Assembly: GCA_965267335.1 (NCBI GenBank)
Contig: OZ253953.1
Location: 1-64,000, forward strand
Length of the DNA: 64,000 bases
From: G965267335 sp965267335
GTDB lineage: Bacteria > Bacteroidota > Bacteroidia > Cytophagales > JAAEPT01
Direction of reading: 5' to 3'
Part shown: positions 25,491 through 33,308 of the stretch, in pieces
Numbering within the stretch: the first letter of the stretch is position 1
How the letters are laid out: the number at the start of each line of letters is the position of its first letter
Translations under genes and position numbers: made by a program
The notes under the pieces: generated by a model
The model's input: the letters and a program-made list of their open reading frames with translations, nothing else
Told to the model about the DNA's origin: nothing
The model's database searches: none

Positions 25491-27062
25491 CTACTTCACA
25501 TGAATGTTGAAGTGCTCCAACTTATTGTCCACCCTAACTGACAAGACATATATTCCCTCAGCTAAAACCTGGCTAAAATATATTCGGTGCAGACTCATTT
25601 TATTATTCGCAAGCGTTCCCGATTGAATGGCCTTTCCTGTAACATCATACAGGCTATATTGAATATCCTCTGTTGAACTGGAACCGACTTCCAGATTAAT
25701 GTAATTCCCACCATTCGGATTGGGAAACACAGACATCTGATGATTGCTGCCAGAATTGATGTAAATCATGGGAGAATAAGCCGAAGCACCATCAAAATCG
25801 ACCTGCAACAAGCGGTAATAGGCACTTACCGGGTCACTATCACAAAAATCGTATTCGTTTATTTCAAATGAAGTTCCTGCCCCGGCTACATGACCAATAG
25901 CAATGAAGTTTATACCATCAAGGGATTTCTCTACAACAAAGTGGCTATTGTTTTCTTCAGTCGCAGTGGCCCAGTAAAGTTGATTACATTCAACTGAGTT
26001 AGTCCCATTGAACGAGAGTAGCTCAACGGGCAAAATTATTCCGGGACCACAAGTCGTCAAATCCATTGGGTTATTGGGTGGGGGTGGATCATTAATAGGA
26101 TCTGTATCGGTATTATGGTTATCACCGGTAGTACATCGTAGATTGCTGCCTGAATTATCGGTTGTAAATGTATTCCAACCTACGACTCCCGAGCCATCCA
26201 TATAGGCACTACCTGAAAGGCTGACATCACCGGTAATATCAACCGTACCATTTATCGTAATAGCTGTACCACCTGAACCCGTAACATTACCTCCTATTGT
26301 TGCATCACCTTGAAGTATGAGGTTTGATGAACCATCGTTCACAACATTCCCTGTAATAGTGATGTTACCATCCAGTTCTGTATCCACATCACCCGAATTA
26401 TTGAAGTCACCACCAACAATCAAATTATCACCAACATGATCAAGGGTTCCTGAACCGGAAATGGTCATATCGTTAGTAACGTTTATCGTTGAACCTGTTG
26501 TGTTCAATGGAGCCACAGCCGGCCCTAAATTAAGCTCATTCCCAACATTCAAAACACCATTGGTCATGTTGAATGTAGTGGTCGTATTATGAGTGAAATC
26601 TGAAGTCAAATTGATTGTACCATTGTTTGTAATACTGTTAGACCCCCCTCCGGAAGTAATAAAACTTACCGCATTGAGTGTACCTCCATTATTGGTAAAG
26701 GCATCTGCACCGGTCACCCGATAATTTCCCGACTGTATATTAATTGTACCAGTTGAAGAAATGGTTACAGAGGCGTCTCCCCAAGAGCCTGTTCGCAGGT
26801 TATTCGATGTGATATTTAATGTGCCATTTACAACCATATCGGCCGGAGACCCTAGAAGTACCAATCCTCCACTTTTCTCTACGACATGATCAATGATTAC
26901 ATTGTCATAAGGCCAACCGTCAGTCTTGGGCACACAGGTACAATCCCAGGTATTAGGATCAGTCCAATCACCATCTGCAACAGAAGTATATGTTCCTTGA
27001 GAATAAACTGTACCAATCGATCCGGCACAGATCATCAAATTAAGCAAGTAAATTAGGCGCAT
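25491..27062 (-). CDS. T9SS-secreted beta-helix-like repeat protein
   Basis: 523 residues. Signal peptide (1-21), then Asn/Gly/Thr-rich short repeats (~60-300; NNGTINLTSDFT, NVTNDMTISGSG, GNVVNDGSSNLILQG) typical of a parallel beta-helix. Next a conserved block GPGIILPVELLSFNG with a fibronectin-like domain (~340-430), and a type A T9SS C-terminal domain (FPNPNGGNYINLEV ... YVLSVRVDNKLEHFNIHVK). The protein should be exported and anchored or released at the cell surface, perhaps as an adhesin. It is a clear paralogue of the next leftward gene at 27386. The sorting domain here is intact. Confidence 0.88.
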   Translation of the reverse strand: MRLIYLLNLMICAGSIGTVYSQGTYTSVADGDWTDPNTWDCTCVPKTDGWPYDNVIIDHVVEKSGGLVLLGSPADMVVNGTLNITSNNLRTGSWGDASVTISSTGTINIQSGNYRVTGADAFTNNGGTLNAVSFITSGGGSNSITNNGTINLTSDFTHNTTTTFNMTNGVLNVGNELNLGPAVAPLNTTGSTINVTNDMTISGSGTLDHVGDNLIVGGDFNNSGDVDTELDGNITITGNVVNDGSSNLILQGDATIGGNVTGSGGTAITINGTVDITGDVSLSGSAYMDGSGVVGWNTFTTDNSGSNLRCTTGDNHNTDTDPINDPPPPNNPMDLTTCGPGIILPVELLSFNGTNSVECNQLYWATATEENNSHFVVEKSLDGINFIAIGHVAGAGTSFEINEYDFCDSDPVSAYYRLLQVDFDGASAYSPMIYINSGSNHQMSVFPNPNGGNYINLEVGSSSTEDIQYSLYDVTGKAIQSGTLANNKMSLHRIYFSQVLAEGIYVLSVRVDNKLEHFNIHVK

Positions 27063-27385
27063 TTGTAAAGTAGTAAAATCTAACTACCCCAATCTTACTA
27101 CTTTGTGGGGATTACTATGTAAGAACCACCCACAAACCTTACGCTTAGCACGAGAACAAAAAAATTTATGAAAACACAATATTATCCAATAACAACACAG
27201 ATAATATTGATAATGAGGATATGGATATAGAAAAAATTCAATTTAAACCCAAATACAGAAAACTAAATGAAGTAGCATTATAGAGCCAAGTCTTTGGGCT
27301 TTATCCATGTAATAAGTCCAAGACAATTAAAAGTCGTATCGTAATAAGACCTTCTTGCTAGAATTACCTTATATGCGAGCTTATT
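27063..27385. other. Intergenic region between T9SS paralogues
   Basis: 323 bp without a gene. It contains one perfect 8-bp inverted repeat, TTTGTGGG (27102-27109) and CCCACAAA (27129-27136), lying ~40 bp upstream of the start at 27062 and possibly regulatory. No good -7/-33 pair was found and the rest is AT-rich with no further structure seen. Confidence 0.4.
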
Positions 27386-28987
27386 CTACGATGATTTGGA
27401 AGTGTGCTTCGCTTCTCCGTTAATGTAAACGGACAACACATATACTCCGGTAGCTAAAGTGTTGGAGAAGTATATAGTTTGCTCATTATTCTCTCCATCC
27501 AGAATACCAGACTCCAGAAAATGTCCGGTAATATCGTGTAGTGAATAAGGATAGTTCTCCAGCCCCAAGCCAGCCATGGCTACATTGATACTATTACCCG
27601 ATGTGGGGTTTGGATAAACAGTCAATTCAGAACCAGCAAGCACATGAATATAAATGATATTGGAATAGGCATAAGCACCATCAAAATCAACTTGCTGCAA
27701 TCGGTAGTATGCACTGGCATGATCATAGTCATTAAAACTATAGTTAATCACTTGTTGTGAGTTGCCGTTACCTTCTACTTGCCCGATAGGATAGAAGTTG
27801 ATTCCATCAATTGATTTTTCAACTATAAAATGACTGTTATTCTCTTCTGTAACCGTAGTCCAGTAAATATAATTATATGTACCGCGGTCATCTCCTCCAA
27901 ATACCAATAACTCAACAGGCAAGATCACACCCGGACCACATGTTGTAAGATCAAAAGGATTATTTGGTGGCGTAGGTTCAGGAGTACCTGCATGGGCGTC
28001 ATACCTGGAATTATCCTGACATTCCATCGCACTTCCCGAGTTATCCGTTGTGAACGTACCCCACCCTACTACACCTGAACCGTTTAATTCTGCGCTTCCT
28101 ACCAGATCAATATTTCCGGTAACATCTAAAGAGCCGTTAACAATAACAGCTGTACCTCCAGAACCGTTAAGGTTACCACCAACTGTTGCTGTCCCTCCAA
28201 AGGTTAGATTGGATGAACCGTCATTATTTACATTCCCCGCAACATCTACATTACCCGTTAAGGTCGTTGCTACAGCTCCTGAATTATTAAAATCACCTCC
28301 AATTGTAAAATCACTGTTATTATCATTCAGCACTCCTGAACCAATAATATCAAGATTACCAGTAACATTAATCGTGGAATTTGTACTATTCACCACAGCC
28401 CCACCTGATGAACCGACTTGAAGAGTACCTCCCACATTGAGCGTCCCACCGGTCATATCAAAATCAAGGTTGGAGTTTAATGTAAAGTCGCTAGATAAAT
28501 TGATCGTACCCGTATTACTAAAATCAGTCGTGCCGCTTCCTGAGGTAATCAGGCTCACCGCATTGAGCGTTCCAGCATTGCTAAAAGCATCAGATCCTGT
28601 AATTCTCATATTACCCGCCTGAATATCAACAACGCCTCCCGCATTAATGGTAAGTGATGCATCTCCCCAGTTTCCTAACCTCAAATTATTAGATGTTATT
28701 GTTAATCTCGCATTGACAGTCAAATCCGCCCCAGGGCCCCCATTCATGACAAGCCCACCACCTTTCTCGATGTCGTGGTCTATCACTACATTATCATAGG
28801 GCCAGGTTGCATTCACTCTAGGGGTGGAAGCACAGCCTGTGCCCGCACATGACCATGCGGCCGCGTTATTCCAATCAGTACTTGCTCCGGTTGTCGTACA
28901 GGTACAAGCCTGTCCAAAGGACTTATTTGTATGTACTATACACACAAAAAATACTATTACAATATGTAAGACAATAGACTTTTTCAT
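27386..28987 (-). CDS. T9SS beta-helix paralogue with a frameshifted C-terminus
   Basis: 533 residues with the same architecture as the protein at 25491: signal peptide (with CTCTT after it), NxGTxN-type repeats (~60-310), GPGVILPVELLVFGG block and a T9SS domain. The last residues read YVLSVYINGEAKHTSKSS, whereas the paralogue ends LEHFNIHVK. Removing one AC from the CACAC at 27402-27406 (minus strand) restores KHFQIIVE followed by a stop at 27381-27383, which aligns residue by residue. So the final strand of the sorting domain is broken by a 2-bp duplication, or by a sequencing error. Export may be lost or altered. Confidence 0.85.
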   Translation of the reverse strand: MKKSIVLHIVIVFFVCIVHTNKSFGQACTCTTTGASTDWNNAAAWSCAGTGCASTPRVNATWPYDNVVIDHDIEKGGGLVMNGGPGADLTVNARLTITSNNLRLGNWGDASLTINAGGVVDIQAGNMRITGSDAFSNAGTLNAVSLITSGSGTTDFSNTGTINLSSDFTLNSNLDFDMTGGTLNVGGTLQVGSSGGAVVNSTNSTINVTGNLDIIGSGVLNDNNSDFTIGGDFNNSGAVATTLTGNVDVAGNVNNDGSSNLTFGGTATVGGNLNGSGGTAVIVNGSLDVTGNIDLVGSAELNGSGVVGWGTFTTDNSGSAMECQDNSRYDAHAGTPEPTPPNNPFDLTTCGPGVILPVELLVFGGDDRGTYNYIYWTTVTEENNSHFIVEKSIDGINFYPIGQVEGNGNSQQVINYSFNDYDHASAYYRLQQVDFDGAYAYSNIIYIHVLAGSELTVYPNPTSGNSINVAMAGLGLENYPYSLHDITGHFLESGILDGENNEQTIYFSNTLATGVYVLSVYINGEAKHTSKSS

Positions 28988-29390
28988 AGTTACATCTCCC
29001 CATTGGATTTATACGAAATTCCTCTGGATAAAGTTAAAAACTGAATGTAAGAAAGCGAAGGTCTAAAAATAGTCTAGTTGTTGACCCTCAACATCTTTTG
29101 GTTTAGTTATATATACGCAAAAATAGTAATAAGTGATTCCTTCAGAAAGGAAAAAGTCAAAATAAAATATTCACTTAAGTGATACCATGAAATAGGATTT
29201 TATAATAATCCCTTAGTAATCGGGCAAAAAGCTGAGAAATAGGATATTATTATAGGATTTATTTAATCAAACAGGTAATTGACAATACCTTAAACCGCAA
29301 TGAGAGACATGTAAGATTTAAACAAAAAATGCACAAAAAAACCGGGCTAGTAGTACCAACCCGGATTAATTTTATTTTCTAACTGGCTAA
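28988..29390. other. AT-rich intergenic region with promoter and terminator
   Basis: 403 bp without a gene. TATTTTTG on the minus strand (complement of 29118-29125) matches the -7 consensus and could start transcription of the gene at 28987 about 125 nt upstream of its ATG. The right end holds the terminator of the small membrane gene (29342-29364). No repeats or ORFs of note otherwise. Confidence 0.4.
29342..29364 (-). terminator. Terminator of the small membrane protein gene
   Basis: Arms CCGGG (29342-29346) and CCCGG (29360-29364) flank a loop that can pair further, and the minus strand then reads TTTTTTT. It lies 26 bp past the stop at 29391. Confidence 0.6.
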
Positions 29391-29738
29391 TTAAGCGCTC
29401 TGAGTAGCTGCTTTCGACTGTAGAAAACCTCCAACAACTTGTAATACCGGACCAAGAGCCCAAGCGATACCAATTGGATGCGCAAGTGTTTGTCCTCCAC
29501 TCTGCACTACAAGAACGATAATCAAGGCTAGTGGAATAATTCCAACAATAGCACCAATTTTTTCTTTTCCGGCAAATACTAGCCCTGTTGAGGCAGCAGA
29601 TGCTAAAACAATAACAACAGCACCTATAGTTGTTAGGTACATACTAAGTGCAGCAAACATTGTAAAGCCAAAGCCGATTGGATAGAAACAAATACCAATA
29701 AAAAGTACTGCTCCGATAACAGATAAAATTTTTCCCAT
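29391..29738 (-). CDS. Small integral membrane protein
   Basis: 115 residues, nearly all hydrophobic, with about four transmembrane segments (~5-20, 25-48, 60-80, 85-108) rich in Gly, Ala and Ile. No charged motif or known signature was recognised. It is a single-gene unit with its own terminator, 85 bp downstream of the GH3 gene's 3' end. Unknown function. Confidence 0.65.
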   Translation of the reverse strand: MGKILSVIGAVLFIGICFYPIGFGFTMFAALSMYLTTIGAVVIVLASAASTGLVFAGKEKIGAIVGIIPLALIIVLVVQSGGQTLAHPIGIAWALGPVLQVVGGFLQSKAATQSA

Positions 29739-29823
29739 GACGAATTTAATTTAGGTTAATAATTAATATGCTTCTTATACGAAAGCATTAAAACTTGGTT
29801 TAACAAATCTAATGAAATATAAA

Positions 29824-31629
29824 TCATTTCATAATTCCCAAACATAATTTTAAGCGAATAATACGCTTTACACTCTCATAAACCTGCTTTTTGAATAATT
29901 CATCTTTATTTAATTCTATAACCAGATCATTATGCACTTTCAGTGGATTGGTCGACATTAACAACAAGTCACAACCAGCCTTCGCTGCCAGCAAATCAGC
30001 ATTACCGAGCTGCTTTAACGCCCCCATCCCCATACCATCAGTAATAATGAGCCCATTAAACCCCATTTCTTTCCTAAGTAAGTCCGTAACGATTTTTGCT
30101 GAACAACTGGCTGGTATACCTGCTGTGGAGTACTTCTCGTTGTTCTTTACAGCGATATGGCCTATCATGATAGACAACAGCGAATCCGCAATCAAGCGTT
30201 TATAGGTATCCAGTTCCTTCATTTCTCCATCTATGACTACCAAATTCAAATGGCTATCTCCCTTGACGAGTCCATGCCCGGGAAAGTGCTTGGCTGTGGT
30301 GACAATCTGCGACTCAGTCGATTCCTCTATAAAGGCTCCGGCTAGCTTAGCCACGGTTTTGGTATCATTGCCATAAGATCGATTTCCTATGATGGCTTTG
30401 TTCACCCCAAGGTCGCAATCCGGTGCATAATTGTATTGTATACCGATTTCCTTCAGCAGCTTAATGATTTCCCGGGCAGCTTCCCGGCTTGATTCTATTG
30501 TTTTTAGCGTATTCGTCTTCGGTATAGTGGGAATATTCTTAATCTTATAATTGATCAGACTAGGTTCTGCATCTGCACTATACATCAATGGTATAGTTCC
30601 GGATTCCTCCGCAAGCTTGTTGTATTTTTTGATCAGGTTGGTAAATTCAGTTTTTTCTCCCTTCAGCATAAGCAGGCCGCCAATCTTCCCTTCTTTGATT
30701 GCCTTTTCTATATCACTTGATGAGTTTCCCCACCTACCTGCCGCTGGAATGATCATTTGCCCGGCCAGCTGCGCATTACTCATCTTACTTACTATTTGCT
30801 CGACTCTGGCTTTCAGATTAGGATTATCAGAGTAAAAAGTTTTGAGGGTATAGTTGGTGTCTGCTTTAACTGCTGCTATAGAATCTGCAATTCTCTGTCT
30901 TTCCGGCTGATCATAGAGATTGAGTTGTCTGAACCCCGTTTTGAGTATATCCAGATGAGAATCTAGCACCCAGTCCTTTGTATCGGTACTTTCTTTTATA
31001 AATCGGGCGCAAAAGGGGTAATTATTACTACCCTGCTCCAGCCAACCGTTTAACCATAGCGTTTGACCCTTATTCCCGGCTGAGTTATAATATAATTTAT
31101 ACCCTTTGCCAGTTTCCTCACTAAATAGGCTTTTAAAGGTCATTCTGGTGTCTTCCGAAAACGGGGCCTTATCTCGAATAATAGAATTAATAAACTGCAC
31201 CTGTTCCAGCACTGATGATTCCAGCGTCCCTTTGTCATCTCTGAGTTCAAATTCGATTTTTTTGTAATTTCCAGACGCATAGCCTGATTGTTCTATGAGC
31301 TGAGACACCCTTTTAGCCTTTAGCTTGCCATCCAATTCTTTGAAATACTCCAGGTCACTATTTTCGAAAGCATCCTGAAGCCTATCGGTCTTTTCGGAAA
31401 TCAATCCTTCCTCAAGTGCCACCAGCGTGACTATGCTTTTTGTTGACGCATATAGCCGCTTTTTTAACTCTGTCTCAGACTGATCATTGGTAAAATAATC
31501 TCCACTTTGTGAGTTCATTATTAAAACAATTCCGCTACAACCAGCTTTATCAAGCTGTGATTGAATATTCAAGGTCTGAGCTCTCAACAGGCCAGGTGAG
31601 ATGAGTAATAGGATGAGTAAAAATCGCAT
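29824..31629 (-). CDS. GH3 (NagZ-like) glycosidase with an N-terminal beta-lactamase-like domain
   Basis: 601 residues with a signal peptide (MRFLLILLLISPGLLRAQ). The C-terminal ~330 residues are a GH3 N-terminal barrel with KHFPGHGLVKGDSHLNL, the NagZ acid/base His-Asp dyad loop, and LIITDGMGMGAL with the nucleophile Asp. This predicts beta-N-acetylhexosaminidase activity on chitin or muropeptide fragments. The N-terminal ~240 residues resemble a class D beta-lactamase/transpeptidase fold: LYASTKSIVTLVALEEGLI mirrors the SxxK region, but the Ser position holds Ala (AxxK). So this domain looks inactive as a serine enzyme. Such a fusion order is unusual; the N-terminal part is only tentatively identified. 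Confidence 0.82.
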   Translation of the reverse strand: MRFLLILLLISPGLLRAQTLNIQSQLDKAGCSGIVLIMNSQSGDYFTNDQSETELKKRLYASTKSIVTLVALEEGLISEKTDRLQDAFENSDLEYFKELDGKLKAKRVSQLIEQSGYASGNYKKIEFELRDDKGTLESSVLEQVQFINSIIRDKAPFSEDTRMTFKSLFSEETGKGYKLYYNSAGNKGQTLWLNGWLEQGSNNYPFCARFIKESTDTKDWVLDSHLDILKTGFRQLNLYDQPERQRIADSIAAVKADTNYTLKTFYSDNPNLKARVEQIVSKMSNAQLAGQMIIPAAGRWGNSSSDIEKAIKEGKIGGLLMLKGEKTEFTNLIKKYNKLAEESGTIPLMYSADAEPSLINYKIKNIPTIPKTNTLKTIESSREAAREIIKLLKEIGIQYNYAPDCDLGVNKAIIGNRSYGNDTKTVAKLAGAFIEESTESQIVTTAKHFPGHGLVKGDSHLNLVVIDGEMKELDTYKRLIADSLLSIMIGHIAVKNNEKYSTAGIPASCSAKIVTDLLRKEMGFNGLIITDGMGMGALKQLGNADLLAAKAGCDLLLMSTNPLKVHNDLVIELNKDELFKKQVYESVKRIIRLKLCLGIMK

Positions 31630-31809
31630 AGGTCTATTTTAGTACAATTAAAGTACCAGAAACTGCGAAACAATTCAAAAGGCTTCTTTAAAAATGAAGG
31701 ACGCCTCGGTTGAATCTCATGAAACAAAACAGGTGTTTAGTTGCATTTAGTCGAATGTTGATCCGCCCTTGACGCCCTTCGCGCTTTCAGAAAAACTGCT
31801 ATTAAATAC

Positions 31810-32952
31810 TTAATCGAATGTTGTAATGTGGAGCTTTTTCCCTCCGTGCTGGAGCATAGAACCGTTTTTATCTATCTCTTCTTGTTGTTTTGATTCATCT
31901 GCCAATAACTTATCCAGATAGCCCGCAACCTTGTCTCCGGATATTGTCACCTCTTCTCCATTAGTAATAGCTTCCGTAACATATGAATGAAGCAGGTTGT
32001 TGTAAGATTTGATAAACAGATCATGCGTAGCAAAAAGATCACAACCAATTACTTTATCACCGGTGGTTGCAACAAAGCCAATCACATTAGATTGATTTGT
32101 AAAGGCATTTTCAAATTTATCGAGGTACTCCTGTAGGTTCTTTTTGTACTCCTTAGAATTTTCAAGTGCCGTATATGCTTTAGTAGTGGATTTGGCATCA
32201 TTTGCTTCGGTGAACTTATCAACCTTTTCCCATACCTTTCCCTGACTCTTCTCTTTGGTTACAGTCTTTCTGATATCCATACTGGTCACATTAAAATATC
32301 CCGTGAATGCCCCCTGATTCCCGTCCTTGGTAGTCCATCGGCTTTTTTCAACACAAAAGGCTGAAAGGTTGATTTCTTGTCCGGGAGCCAATACTACATC
32401 CTGACCAATTACTCGGTCTTGTTTTCCGCCCTTTACAACTTCCCCAGCCATAATGAAGATTGTATCTGAAGAATTGTTTTTGGCAAAAAGTGTGTTTACC
32501 GTACCACTGACTCCGGTAGACTGCAATTCATTATTACTTAAAACTTGTTGCTGCTGTAGTAAATGACCCTCTGTCTCATTCAGTTCGATCAATTCTGTTG
32601 GTTCCGGGTTGGATTGATTTTGTTGAGAATCTACTACATTGTTAGAATCTGCTAAATGAGTTGCCCCTGTTTCTGTGATAACAATCTTTTTGCCCTCAAT
32701 GGCACCCTTCAGCGTTGTGTATTTTCCAATGTCCTTATGATGATCAACAAAGGCATCATTGGCTATGATTGGATAAAGCCTCAGGTTTTTATACGTGAAG
32801 CTGAGATCAAAACTCTCCGGACTATCACTTCCTTCCATAGCCGATTCATGTGCATACCGGGGTGATCGCTGAATTTTCAAATTAGACTTGTTGTATTGAC
32901 CAAAAACTAATTGGCTTGTTACCATACAAAGAGCTAAAGCAAGTGATTTCAT
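31810..32952 (-). CDS. Secreted ARPP-1 domain protein
   Basis: About 380 residues with a signal peptide starting at the second in-frame ATG (MKSLALALCMVTSQLVFGQ, 32952); an upstream ATG at 33006 would add an odd 18-residue tail. The middle carries IFIMAGEVVKGGKQDRVIGQ and DVVLAPGQEINLSAFCVEKS, the core of the ARPP-1 (ARG and rhodanese-phosphatase-superfamily associated) domain, of unknown function. Its second half has alternating helices (FTEANDAKSTTKAYTALENS). No enzyme motif was recognised. The 180 bp after the stop include an in-frame repeat of the C-terminal codons (see findings). Confidence 0.78.
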   Translation of the reverse strand: MKSLALALCMVTSQLVFGQYNKSNLKIQRSPRYAHESAMEGSDSPESFDLSFTYKNLRLYPIIANDAFVDHHKDIGKYTTLKGAIEGKKIVITETGATHLADSNNVVDSQQNQSNPEPTELIELNETEGHLLQQQQVLSNNELQSTGVSGTVNTLFAKNNSSDTIFIMAGEVVKGGKQDRVIGQDVVLAPGQEINLSAFCVEKSRWTTKDGNQGAFTGYFNVTSMDIRKTVTKEKSQGKVWEKVDKFTEANDAKSTTKAYTALENSKEYKKNLQEYLDKFENAFTNQSNVIGFVATTGDKVIGCDLFATHDLFIKSYNNLLHSYVTEAITNGEEVTISGDKVAGYLDKLLADESKQQEEIDKNGSMLQHGGKKLHITTFD

Positions 32953-33308
32953 AACTGTCGCGTTAAATTTTGATTGTTGAAGGAAAAAATGACCTATAAA
33001 GAACATAACTACTTTCTATTATCCCTCTGTACAGTTAGATGCAGAATCGGTTCACATGGAATAAAAATTTCTGAAATAATGAAAAAGTGATAGTAGTTAT
33101 TAAAATGATACCATAAAGATCGAGCAAGTCAAAATACACCTCTGTGTGTTCAATAAGCCTCTTTTAGCGAGTTTCAATGTGACAAGACCTTGTTCATTTT
33201 TATCTGCAAAAACCTTGTGTCCGGCATATGTAGGGTAGGGAAAATTGGAATTTCATCATCAAAAAGGCATCTTATACTTTGTGCCATAAGCCGAAATAAA
33301 ATAATACC
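32953..33308. other. Divergent intergenic region ahead of the large chitinase
   Basis: 356 bp between the ARPP-1 start and the chitinase start. The sequence TTATACTTTGTG at about 33270-33282 resembles a degenerate -7 element (TA-N3-TTTG) about 30 bp before the chitinase ATG. Otherwise AT-rich sequence with no repeats or ORFs that I can support. Confidence 0.35.

Noticed and set aside
28050..28622. Antisense frames rich in Pro/Thr/Val opposite the second beta-helix protein
   Set aside because: Produced by complementing the Asn/Gly/Thr-rich repeats; no start context and no domain character.
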